Assembly: GCA_904374465.1 (NCBI GenBank)
Contig: CAJFFY010000007.1
Span: 21,284-85,283 of the forward strand
DNA: 64,000 nucleotides
Origin: an uncultured Subdoligranulum sp.
Lineage (GTDB): Bacteria > Bacillota > Clostridia > Oscillospirales > Ruminococcaceae
Reading direction: 5' to 3'
The translations under genes and the position numbers were made by a program. Below the pieces are notes generated by a model. It was not told the DNA's origin. It searched no databases and worked only from the letters and a program-made list of their open reading frames with translations. Shown here one piece after another: positions 36,868-45,257 of this stretch. Within the stretch, counting starts at the first letter, position 1; each line of letters opens with the position of its first letter.

Positions 36868-38949
36868 ATGAAACGCAAACTTGCCTGGTTCGGTCTGGCC
36901 TTTGCCACGGCCGAGTTGTTTGCGGCTTATCTGCCGCCGCTGGTTCTTCTGCCCGCGGCGGCATTTTTTGCTTTGCTCGCTTTTCTCTACCATAGATACG
37001 CCGTCGGCGTCCCTTTTGCCGGTATTTTTTGCGGTTTACTCTGCTTTTTTGTGTTTTACCTGGCAGTTGTGCGTCCTCTGGAGCCCTATGCCGGTCAAAC
37101 CGCCCAATGCACTGTCATCGTGGAGACCGATGCCGAACCCGCTTACCAGGAAGGGATGTATCGCGGCAGCCTGCGTGTGACTTCCTGGAACGGTGAGCCG
37201 ACGAACTTTTTGGTGGAGTGCCGTGCATTTCCGGCTGCCGCACCGGGGGATACCTTCACGGCACAATGGAAGTTTGCCGATTTAGAGACAGATGCGTATC
37301 AGATGTCTTATCGGAGTCAGGGCATCCATTTGCAGGCAGAATATCTGGGATCTTACCAGCCGCAGCCATCCTGCCAGGCTACACGCTTTACATGGTTCCG
37401 CCTGCGAAAGACACTTGCGCAGCGTCTGAAGACCTGGATGACCGCCGAAGAAGGGGAACTGGAGGCGGCTATGCTGTTGGGGGACAAAACCGGTCTGCGG
37501 GATACGATTCAGGACACGTTCCGTATCGCGGGTGTTTCCCATTTGTTAGCTGTCTCCGGACTGCACGTAGCTTTGCTGTGCGGCATTTTTTCCTTTGGGT
37601 TTCGTCGGCGCTTTGTCCGGCCGTTGATCGTACTCCGGGCGTTCCTGGTGATCTTTTATATGTTGCTGACCGGCTTGCCGGTCTCGGTACTGCGGGCCGG
37701 TTTGGTCTTTCTAATTGCCCTGGCCGGAGATTTTTTCCTGCAACCGGTGGATCTTCTTACCTCCACTGGTGCCGCTGCGGTGCTTTTGGGCCTTCAAAAT
37801 GCGTATGTCCCCTGTGACCTGGGATTTCAATTGTCCTTTTGTGCGGTTCTCGGTGTTCAGGCAGCCGGTACCTTGTCCCGTTGGGAAGAGGGGCACCTCC
37901 CTGACCCAAGACATCCCTGGGCAGTGCACATCCTTTCCCGGGGAATGGCACTGTTGGAAAATGTCCAGATTGCCTTTCTCGCCGGGTTGGCCACACTGCC
38001 GGTCCTGATTGCCCACGGTATGACCGCCAGTGGTGTTGGGGTTCTTACCAACCTCTTGGTGGTTTGGATGCTGGAACCGGCACTGCAACTGGGAATTGTC
38101 ATTCTGGTGTTGCAGTTTTTACCGGGTTGCTTGCCCGTAGTACGGATCGCAAGTGTTCTCCTGTCACTCTGGCTGCGGGGGATGCTTTCGTTGGTCGGCT
38201 GGTGTGCGGGCTTGCCTTTGGCACAGCTGGCTTTTCCTAAAAACTACACGCTGTTGGTATTGGCCGTATTGGGCATCCTGGCACTGGTGTTTCACATGGC
38301 AGACCGCATGCTCTGGTATCTGCCTGCTGCAGCCATATGCGGCCTTTCTGCCATTGCAATGGGAATTTGGTCGCAGGAAGATCTTGTCCGCATTGCACTG
38401 GTGGGAACCGCCAACAACCCCTGTGCCGTTTGTATGCAAAACGGCCAGGCAGTGATTCTGTTCCGGGGCGGCCAAAGCAATGTGCGCGCAGTAACCCGCT
38501 ATCTGACGGAAAACGCTGACCCGGAGGTAACCTTGGTAGTGGACCTTCGCCAGGATCCCTCTTTGCTGGATTTTGGCGAATGGCCGGTAATTGAGATCCG
38601 CGATCTGGAAGGGTACACACAGCAAACAACCCTTGACGATGTGGCACTGGACCTGTATCATGATGGCAGCGGGAGTCTTGCCGTCCTAGGCGTAGGCAAC
38701 CGTCACATTGCTTTGGCCTCCGGCCGTGTCCATCTGGATACGCCGGTATCTGTGGATGTGTTTTGTGCCGGCAGCTCTTTGCCGGATACCGTTCTTCCGC
38801 AGACCATTGTATGCTGTACCGATTCTGCGGATTGGCTGACATCCGTTTCAGCGCAAACCGTCTTGTATGGCCAGGAAACCCCTGTGATCATGATTCGTCC
38901 CTGGTTGTCCCTTACCTACGAGGAGGTGAAACCGCTTGCTTTACAGTGA
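36868..38949 (+). CDS. comEC: ComEC/Rec2-type DNA-uptake channel, C-terminal domain lacking metal ligands
   Basis: 693 residues: several N-terminal helices, a DUF4131-type OB domain (about 60-170), then the Competence domain with ~8 helices, including GVSHLLAVSGLHVALLCGIF (the family hallmark). The last ~190 residues sit where ComEC has a metallo-beta-lactamase-like nuclease, but no HxHxDH is visible. The protein should be the inner-membrane DNA pore; a nuclease role is doubtful. No Shine-Dalgarno is apparent; the start lies 6 bases after the preceding stop, so re-initiation is likely. holA overlaps its end by 14 bases. Confidence 0.87.
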   Translation: MKRKLAWFGLAFATAELFAAYLPPLVLLPAAAFFALLAFLYHRYAVGVPFAGIFCGLLCFFVFYLAVVRPLEPYAGQTAQCTVIVETDAEPAYQEGMYRGSLRVTSWNGEPTNFLVECRAFPAAAPGDTFTAQWKFADLETDAYQMSYRSQGIHLQAEYLGSYQPQPSCQATRFTWFRLRKTLAQRLKTWMTAEEGELEAAMLLGDKTGLRDTIQDTFRIAGVSHLLAVSGLHVALLCGIFSFGFRRRFVRPLIVLRAFLVIFYMLLTGLPVSVLRAGLVFLIALAGDFFLQPVDLLTSTGAAAVLLGLQNAYVPCDLGFQLSFCAVLGVQAAGTLSRWEEGHLPDPRHPWAVHILSRGMALLENVQIAFLAGLATLPVLIAHGMTASGVGVLTNLLVVWMLEPALQLGIVILVLQFLPGCLPVVRIASVLLSLWLRGMLSLVGWCAGLPLAQLAFPKNYTLLVLAVLGILALVFHMADRMLWYLPAAAICGLSAIAMGIWSQEDLVRIALVGTANNPCAVCMQNGQAVILFRGGQSNVRAVTRYLTENADPEVTLVVDLRQDPSLLDFGEWPVIEIRDLEGYTQQTTLDDVALDLYHDGSGSLAVLGVGNRHIALASGRVHLDTPVSVDVFCAGSSLPDTVLPQTIVCCTDSADWLTSVSAQTVLYGQETPVIMIRPWLSLTYEEVKPLALQ

Positions 38950-39967
38950 AAAGGAACTGGCAAAGCGTTTGCACTCCGGCTGCGCCCTGTTTTATTTTTA
39001 TGCAGCGGACGAAGCGCTGGTACGTGCCGCTGCCAATGAAGCCTTGCGATTTCTAAACCAATCAGACCCTGAAACAACCGTCCTGGACGGCCCCACCCCT
39101 ACGGTGGAGGAAATCGTCCTTGCCGCCGGTACGATTTCTTTTTTCGGGGGCAAACGTCTGGTTCTGATGCCGATGGTGCGCCCATCCACTTATTCCGACA
39201 AGGACCTGCAAGAGCTCTGTGATACACTGGCCGACACAGAAAACGCTATTTTTGTAATAACCAGTGTAATCGAAGAGAAATTTGGGAAGTTGCGCCCCGG
39301 CAAGCGGGAACAAAAGCTGATTGCCGCCTGTGAGAAAATCGGATATTGTGTTCAGATTAACAAACCCGGGCGCAACGAACTGCAATCCTTGGCACGTAGC
39401 TGGGCCCAGGAATCCGGGGCCACTTTTGCTCAAGGGGCGGAGACCGCGTTGCTGGATCGCTGCGGAGAAGATCAGTTTTTGTTGCGCAATGAAATTGCCA
39501 AGTTGGCTGCCCTTGCCAATTACGATACCATTACGTTGCAGATGGTACAGCAGCTGGGAACGGTCACGTTGGACGCCGACACCTTTGAGATGGTGGAATT
39601 GGTGGTGTCAGGACGGATTGACCAGGCGCAAAAACGGCTGAAGACCCTTCTGGAACTGCAAAATGATCCCATTATGATCACCGGCGCCCTGATTGGAAAC
39701 TATCTGGACCTGTATCGTGTACTGCAGGGTAAGCGGAGTCGACGCAGCCTGGCCGATGTGGCCAAAGATTTCGGTTACGGTGGCAAGTGGAGTTATCGGC
39801 TCGGCAAGGTTGAACGCTCCGCCTCTCGGTTCAAACGGCACCAATTGGAACAATGTCTGACCATTTTGCAAAGGCTGGATCTTGATCTCAAAAGCAGCAA
39901 GCTAGATGCAGATCTTTTAATGCAGAAGGCTCTGTGTGAGTTGGCACTGGCCGGGAGGCGCCTATGA
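38936..39967 (+). CDS. holA: DNA polymerase III subunit delta
   Basis: The 343-residue clamp-loader delta subunit has the HolA pattern: CALFYFYAADEALVRAAAN near the start, SFFGGKRLVLMPMV, the RNELQSLARSWAQESG helix and DQFLLRNEIAKLAAL. It opens the beta clamp. comEC-holA is the standard Firmicutes order. TTG 38936 is 9 bases after AGGAGG inside comEC. Confidence 0.93.
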   Translation: MLYSEKELAKRLHSGCALFYFYAADEALVRAAANEALRFLNQSDPETTVLDGPTPTVEEIVLAAGTISFFGGKRLVLMPMVRPSTYSDKDLQELCDTLADTENAIFVITSVIEEKFGKLRPGKREQKLIAACEKIGYCVQINKPGRNELQSLARSWAQESGATFAQGAETALLDRCGEDQFLLRNEIAKLAALANYDTITLQMVQQLGTVTLDADTFEMVELVVSGRIDQAQKRLKTLLELQNDPIMITGALIGNYLDLYRVLQGKRSRRSLADVAKDFGYGGKWSYRLGKVERSASRFKRHQLEQCLTILQRLDLDLKSSKLDADLLMQKALCELALAGRRL

Positions 39968-40560
39968 TTCATCTGAAACAAATCCTTCTCGTGGAGGGAA
40001 AATACGACGCCGCCCGACTGCACAACCTGGTGGAAGGGACCATCCTGACCACCGACGGTTTTCGTGTCATGAAAGATCGTGCTCTGCAACGGATGCTCCA
40101 GCAGCTTGGACGGACCCAGGGGCTGATTATTCTGACTGATTCCGATGCAGCCGGTTTCAAAATCCGTCATTTTGTCACAGGGCTTGTGGGGGCGGCATAT
40201 GTATTGCAAGCCTATGTGCCGGCCATTCCCGGCAAGGAAGCCCGCAAGGCTCAGCCCGGCAAAGAAGGTCTTTTGGGCGTGGAGGGAATTTCGGACGATC
40301 AGCTGCTGCAAAGCTTACATGATGCGTTACAAAGTGCCCCCACCGAAAGTCCCGTAGATTCTTCTGACAATGTACAGCCGATCACCTATACTGATTTATA
40401 TGAGTGGGGGATTTCCGGTACTGCCAACAGCGCCGAACGTCGACGCCGGTTGCTGCAACGGTTGGGATTGCCACCGAGGCTCAGCAAAAAAGAACTGCTG
40501 CAGATACTGACCACATTGTACACTCGGGAAAGCCTTGCCCAACAGATTGCACAGTTATAA
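39964..40560 (+). CDS. rnmV: Toprim-domain ribonuclease M5-like protein
   Basis: 198 residues with a Toprim domain: LLVEGKYDAARL (Glu) and IILTDSDAAGFKIR (Asp-x-Asp), followed by GKEGLLGVEGIS and a C-terminal helical domain (DUF4093 type). RNase M5 matures 5S rRNA in Gram-positive bacteria. The start overlaps the holA stop by four bases. A terminator follows. Confidence 0.86.
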   Translation: MIHLKQILLVEGKYDAARLHNLVEGTILTTDGFRVMKDRALQRMLQQLGRTQGLIILTDSDAAGFKIRHFVTGLVGAAYVLQAYVPAIPGKEARKAQPGKEGLLGVEGISDDQLLQSLHDALQSAPTESPVDSSDNVQPITYTDLYEWGISGTANSAERRRRLLQRLGLPPRLSKKELLQILTTLYTRESLAQQIAQL

Positions 40561-40565
40561 ACCAC

Positions 40566-40598
40566 AAAGAGCGTATCTCATAAGAGATACGCTCTTTC
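40566..40598 (+). terminator. Bidirectional terminator between rnmV and the RluA gene
   Basis: AAAGAGCGTATCTC and GAGATACGCTCTTT pair around ATAA, with T runs on both strands; it serves both converging genes. Confidence 0.9.
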
Positions 40599-40606
40599 TT
40601 CCTATT

Positions 40607-41515
40607 TTATTGCAGGGTGCCATCCAGTACTTGCTGGCAATACCAGGGCTTTTCCGACCGGAATGTCCGTCCGGCCAGATGAGCAAATCGTTCTTCCTCA
40701 ATCTTGGCAGGGAAGCGCAGTTCCCAGGCACAAAGTGCCTGATATTTGAAATGCAACGCACGGTTTGCGGCATTATTGCCGTATTTGGAATCCCCGAGAA
40801 TCGGGCAGCCGATATGTGCCAGATGCGCACGGATCTGATGGGTACGCCCGGTCACCAATTCCACTTCCAACAGTGCCAGGCGTCCGCTGACCGCCAGTGT
40901 TTCATACCCGGTGATCACTTCCTTGGCGCCGCCGGCGGGGGAGGGAACAATACGCACCACACCGCGCGCAGCATCTTTCACAAGATAGTCATGCAGCAAT
41001 GCCGCCGGTGGCTGCGGACGCCCGAAGGTCACACAGAGGTAGCGCTTTTCAATGCGGCGTGCCTTAATGGCTGCTGTCAGGAATTGTTCTGCCGCCGCAT
41101 TTTTCGCCAACAAAATCAAGCCGCTGGTGCCGGTATCCAACCGGTGACAAAGTACCGCATGGGTGCCTTTTCCTTCGGCTGCCAGCTTGGCTTGCACGCG
41201 CTTGAGCAACGTATCGGTGGCAGCACCATCCACCTCAATGCCCGCAGGTTTGTGTGCCACAATGATATCTTCATCCTCATACACAAAGACAGCCGGCGGA
41301 ATCGGCCGCTCCTCCAACTGCTCCTCCCGAAGGAACAGTCGGATTACATCACCGTTTTGTACCCGGGTAGACAACGGCTGCTTTTTGCCATTGAGTTTGA
41401 TTTTGTTTTCCCGCAGTGCCTTATTCAGTCGCCCCTGTCCCAGTGCCGGATACAGCTCCATCAAATATTTGTCAAGACGTACCGGCAATAAACTTTTTAC
41501 CCGAATTTCTTTCAT
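40607..41515 (-). CDS. RluA-family pseudouridine synthase
   Basis: 302 residues: an N-terminal S4-like RNA-binding domain (RLDKYLMELYPALGQGRLNKALRENKIKLNG, in pieces) and the catalytic domain with HRLDTGTSGLIL (catalytic Asp127) and GRTHQIRAHLAHIGCPILGD. It isomerises uridines in rRNA or tRNA; the exact site cannot be told. ATG 41515 overlaps the stop of the upstream membrane protein gene (ATGA), with GGAGTTG as the ribosome-binding site. Confidence 0.92.
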   Translation of the reverse strand: MKEIRVKSLLPVRLDKYLMELYPALGQGRLNKALRENKIKLNGKKQPLSTRVQNGDVIRLFLREEQLEERPIPPAVFVYEDEDIIVAHKPAGIEVDGAATDTLLKRVQAKLAAEGKGTHAVLCHRLDTGTSGLILLAKNAAAEQFLTAAIKARRIEKRYLCVTFGRPQPPAALLHDYLVKDAARGVVRIVPSPAGGAKEVITGYETLAVSGRLALLEVELVTGRTHQIRAHLAHIGCPILGDSKYGNNAANRALHFKYQALCAWELRFPAKIEEERFAHLAGRTFRSEKPWYCQQVLDGTLQ

Positions 41516-43479
41516 TTGGTCGTCAACTCCTGATCCCACAAAACTGTGGCGTCTTCGATGTCCAGTGTAACCATCAGCCACCCCGGATCGCTGTCATCCA
41601 CCGCGCGGACGGCATACGCCTGTCCGTCGCAGCACAGATACTTGGCCCCGTCCAACTTGGAGCGAGCAAAGGGGGAATCTGCAAAGCATACCGTCTGTTT
41701 GGTTGCATCCAAAACCCCTCGATTCCACAACGCATCTGTGTAATCAGCCAGTCGCAGCGGATAGTTCTCATCATACACGGTACAAAGCGAATCAAATGTA
41801 TGGTCCTGCAGCCCCGGTGCGATCACATACCAGACTGCCGTTCCATCTGCACTTTCCACTCGTCCGCACCACGCTTGCCCTTTGACGGGTTCCACCGCCT
41901 GCAAAAAGGCACCTTCCGTTTCAAACAGATAGAGTGTATCCTGCCGTAACGTCCCCGCGGACAGTTCCTCCAGAACGATCTGTCTGGACGCTTCCAGCGC
42001 TTGTGCGTCATACCGTGCCGCAAAGGGGTCATTGGTGGTCATACCGCTGTCGGCAGCCAAAAGTGCCAAATGTAAGGCGTCATCCTGCAGCCCTTCCACA
42101 GATTCCATATGTGCGTAGCGCCCCGGAATTGTTTCCCAGAAATCGCTCTGCAGTTGGGAAGGGAATGCCTGGGTCTGTGTGGCCTGGTTCATGTCCTGAT
42201 GGCGCTGGTACAACCCAGGACTCACATCCCAGATTTGGATCATTGCCAGCAGAAAGGCCGCGGGAACCGCCCGCGGAAGACGTGCAATGCCCACAAAGGC
42301 ACAAAGTACCAGCAAATCATACACCGGCCAGAACAGCCGACCACCCGAGCGGAATACCGAACACAGTTGAATGATTTTTCCGGGCAGAGGAATGGTACAC
42401 ACGGTCACACCGTTCGCCGTGACCACATTGCTGACAGCAAACACGGTCAGCAGTAGACATACGACTCCCAGCGCCCAATGTGCCCGGAAATGCTGCCTGA
42501 TCGTCTTTCTTCCTCTTATCAACACTATGGGAAGCGCCAGCAGTACCCCCAGCCCCAGATAGGCAAAGGCATCATAATTGCCATTCACCTGATTTTGGGC
42601 TGGCAATAACCGGCTGTACACCGTTCCCTGAACGCCAACCGGATTCCACAATGCATTTAAGTTCATGGAGAAGTATCCGTACAGGGCCTGTCCGCCGCTG
42701 GTGGCTGTTCCGTAGAAAAGCCCCAACAGCCAGCCAAGAAGAAGTGTGGAACATAAATTGGAAGCCAAAAACAGCGCCGGGCCACACCAACGATGCGTGG
42801 ATATTGCATATTCCAGCAAGAGGGCCAGCGTAATGGCGTAGGTCATGGGCAGGAAATAGGGATGAATCCCGATTGCCAGCACATTCAGCAAAAACAGCCC
42901 TGCAGAAGCATACCGTTTTTTTCTTCTGCAGGAAAAATAGAAGTACAGCGCGGCCAGAACAAACCACTGCGCGCCCAGGGAAGTGTGGCGGAAAGCCCTC
43001 TCATAGAGAATGGGACTGGTGACAAAAAGCAGAGCCCCCATAAGCGGTAAGACGGTTCCGCCAACAAAAAGACTGCAAAGCAAAGTCCCAAAACCGCCTT
43101 GTAGTGCAAAACACACCAAAGTGAACCATCCAAAATATTGGAACGTACCGCCCCAGGCATTGGCCAGCGGGCGCAGGAGCACCGCCACCAGCGGAATAGA
43201 GTCTGTATAAGCAACACTAACGCCCTGGGGCGCGTTGATACTTTTTGTAACGCCCAACGGGAAAGACAACGCACTGTTGCGATAAAACAACCAACCTGCA
43301 TAATGTTGTTGGATATCTTTTTCCAGATATCCTCCTCGGCAGAATGTGTCATTGGCAACGTTCAAAGAACTTATCCCGTAAACACAAAGAAAAGCGATCA
43401 TTCCCAGGCACATTCCCAACACAAACAGTCGGGTGCGGTGTGCCTTTTTTTGTACAGTGAGCATGGCGGCAGGCCTCAT
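41512..43479 (-). CDS. Large polytopic membrane protein (DUF6311-like)
   Basis: 655 residues: about 12 hydrophobic segments in the first ~430 residues, then a ~210-residue soluble C-terminal part. The luminal-type CRGGYLEKDIQQHYAGWLFYRNS stretch resembles GT-C-fold glycosyltransferases and the DUF6311 family, so a surface-glycan or lipid-linked sugar role is possible but not shown. ATG 43479 is used; ATG 43464, 9 bases after GAGG, is an equally good start. Translationally coupled to the RluA gene. Confidence 0.72.
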   Translation of the reverse strand: MRPAAMLTVQKKAHRTRLFVLGMCLGMIAFLCVYGISSLNVANDTFCRGGYLEKDIQQHYAGWLFYRNSALSFPLGVTKSINAPQGVSVAYTDSIPLVAVLLRPLANAWGGTFQYFGWFTLVCFALQGGFGTLLCSLFVGGTVLPLMGALLFVTSPILYERAFRHTSLGAQWFVLAALYFYFSCRRKKRYASAGLFLLNVLAIGIHPYFLPMTYAITLALLLEYAISTHRWCGPALFLASNLCSTLLLGWLLGLFYGTATSGGQALYGYFSMNLNALWNPVGVQGTVYSRLLPAQNQVNGNYDAFAYLGLGVLLALPIVLIRGRKTIRQHFRAHWALGVVCLLLTVFAVSNVVTANGVTVCTIPLPGKIIQLCSVFRSGGRLFWPVYDLLVLCAFVGIARLPRAVPAAFLLAMIQIWDVSPGLYQRHQDMNQATQTQAFPSQLQSDFWETIPGRYAHMESVEGLQDDALHLALLAADSGMTTNDPFAARYDAQALEASRQIVLEELSAGTLRQDTLYLFETEGAFLQAVEPVKGQAWCGRVESADGTAVWYVIAPGLQDHTFDSLCTVYDENYPLRLADYTDALWNRGVLDATKQTVCFADSPFARSKLDGAKYLCCDGQAYAVRAVDDSDPGWLMVTLDIEDATVLWDQELTTK

Positions 43480-43533
43480 TCATTCCAAATTCGGTATCAG
43501 TATACCATATTCATAGCCGCTCTTCAATGTGGA

Positions 43534-43562
43534 TTGACTTTTCGACGTATCTGCTGTACAAT
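43534..43562 (+). promoter_or_regulatory. Promoter of tRNA-Leu
   Basis: TTGACT (43534-43539) and TACAAT (43557-43562), 17-base spacer, 11 bases before the tRNA. Confidence 0.85.
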
Positions 43563-43573
43563 ACAAACAATAT

Positions 43574-43657
43574 GCCGCCGTGGCGGAACTGGCAGACGCA
43601 AGGGACTTAAAATCCCTCGGTAGCGATACCGTACCGGTTCGATCCCGGTCGGCGGCA
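43574..43657 (+). tRNA. tRNA-Leu (anticodon TAA)
   Basis: The 84-base class II tRNA has acceptor GCCGCCG pairing with CGGCGGC (43650-43656) and A73. The anticodon loop CTTAAAA gives TAA (Leu, codon UUA). A long variable arm and T-arm GGTTCGATCCC are present. The CCA end is not encoded, unlike the tRNA-Thr and tRNA-Gly in this window. Confidence 0.95.
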
Positions 43658-43660
43658 TCT

Positions 43661-43697
43661 TGCCCCGCAGCAACGCTGTTTGCTGCGGGGCTTTGCT
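43661..43697 (+). terminator. Terminator after tRNA-Leu
   Basis: GCCCCGCAGCAA pairs with TTGCTGCGGGGC, followed by a T-rich stretch. Beyond it, up to 43830, no gene is seen; the region is AT-rich. Confidence 0.85.
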
Positions 43698-43834
43698 TTG
43701 TAATGTATGCTTTTGACTTTATTATAATAAAGGAAGAGGATTTTCTTTGCGTTTGCAGACATAAAATTCAAAGAAAAAAGGGGATATTTCTTCATTTTTT
43801 TATGTTTTTTATGGGAAAATGCCGGGCAAACCGC

Positions 43835-43863
43835 TTGTTTATTCTGCACAAATCGTATATAAT
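43835..43863 (+). promoter_or_regulatory. Promoter of the aminotransferase-secDF region
   Basis: TTGTTT (43835-43840) and a perfect TATAAT (43858-43863), 17-base spacer. Confidence 0.7.
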
Positions 43864-43934
43864 GTAGTGTACGCCTGCGATTGCGTCAAAATAGAGGGGA
43901 TGCCGCAGGGAAACTATCATTAGGGGGAAATACA

Positions 43935-45215
43935 ATGGCAGACTATTTTGCAATGGACCGTGCCGCACTGACCGCTGAAAAAACTCAGCTGGAAGGCGCC
44001 TACAAGAAGTTCCAGGATATGGACCTGAAACTGAATATGGCGCGCGGCAAACCCGGCCCTCACCAGATGGACCTGGCGATGGACCTGCTTAAAATGGACG
44101 ACTACACCACCGATGACGGCTTCGACGCCCGCAACTACGGCAATCTGGAAGGCCTGTACGAAGCGCGTGAGCTCTTCGCTGATGTGATGGGAGTAAAACC
44201 GTCCGAGGTTTTTGTGGGGGGCAACTCCAGTCTGCAGCTCATGTACAACCTGATGGCCATCGGTTTTATGTTTGGCTATCCCGAATCGCCGTGCCCCTGG
44301 TCCCAGGTGGAAAAGCGCAAATTCCTCTGCCCGGTTCCCGGATACGATCGTCACTTCTCCATTACCGAGGAAATGGGCTTTGAGATGATCAACATCCCCA
44401 TGCATGAAGACGGCCCCGATATGGATATGATCGAAAAGCTGGTGGCGGAAGATGACACCATCAAAGGAATCTGGTGTGTGCCGCAGTACTCCAACCCGGA
44501 CGGGTACACCTACAGCGACGAAACCATTCGCCGCTTTGCTTCCATGAAGACCGCGGCGCCGGATTTCAAGATTTTCTGGGACGAAGCCTACATTGTACAC
44601 CATCTGACGGATGAGATCATTGAAACGCCGGTCCTGCTCAACGAAAGCAAAAAGTATGGTACCGAAGACCGCGTCTTCATGTTTACCTCCACCAGCAAGA
44701 TCACTTTCCCGGGTGCCGGTGTGTCTGCGATTGCTTGCAGTGAAAACGCCCTGAAGTACATCTGCCAGCGTTTTTCTGTGATGATTATCAGCTATGATAA
44801 GATGAACCAGCTGCGCCATGTTCGCTTCCTGAAGAACAAAGACGGCGTTCTGGCCCACATGGCCAAACATCGTCGCCGTCTGGTTCCTTGCTTTGACGCT
44901 GTCAAAACCACCTTCGAACAGCAGCTGACGCCTTGCGGCGATATCGCCCATTGGACCAATCCCAAGGGTGGGTATTTCATCAGCCTGTATGTGATGCCCG
45001 GCTGCGCCAAGCGGGTTGCCCAGCTCTGCAAAGAGTGTGGTCTGACCTTGACCGGTGCCGGTTCTGCATACCCGTATCACAAAGATCCTGACGATTCGCA
45101 TCTGCGCATTGCGCCGACGTATCCCAGCCTGGATGAGGTGGAAACCGCATCTGCGCTGCTTTGCGTCTGTGTGCGCCTGGCGGTCGTGGAAAAACTGCTG
45201 GCGGACCAGCAGTAA
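43935..45215 (+). CDS. PLP-dependent aminotransferase (type IV aspartate aminotransferase family)
   Basis: 426 residues of the Asp_aminotransf class related to MocR C-domains. The start has MDLKLNMARGKPGPHQMDL; FVGGNSSLQLMYNLMAI, the PLP-contact WDEAYIVHHL and the Schiff-base lysine in TSTSKITFPGAG (Lys255) follow. It probably transaminates aspartate to oxaloacetate, but substrate specificity is inferred. ATG 43935 follows GGGGG; the longer frame from 43881 lacks a ribosome-binding site. Confidence 0.88.
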   Translation: MADYFAMDRAALTAEKTQLEGAYKKFQDMDLKLNMARGKPGPHQMDLAMDLLKMDDYTTDDGFDARNYGNLEGLYEARELFADVMGVKPSEVFVGGNSSLQLMYNLMAIGFMFGYPESPCPWSQVEKRKFLCPVPGYDRHFSITEEMGFEMINIPMHEDGPDMDMIEKLVAEDDTIKGIWCVPQYSNPDGYTYSDETIRRFASMKTAAPDFKIFWDEAYIVHHLTDEIIETPVLLNESKKYGTEDRVFMFTSTSKITFPGAGVSAIACSENALKYICQRFSVMIISYDKMNQLRHVRFLKNKDGVLAHMAKHRRRLVPCFDAVKTTFEQQLTPCGDIAHWTNPKGGYFISLYVMPGCAKRVAQLCKECGLTLTGAGSAYPYHKDPDDSHLRIAPTYPSLDEVETASALLCVCVRLAVVEKLLADQQ

Positions 45216-45257
45216 TATAACCCGCCCGCCGGTGCCGGGCATGTTTTGGAGGTTTCT

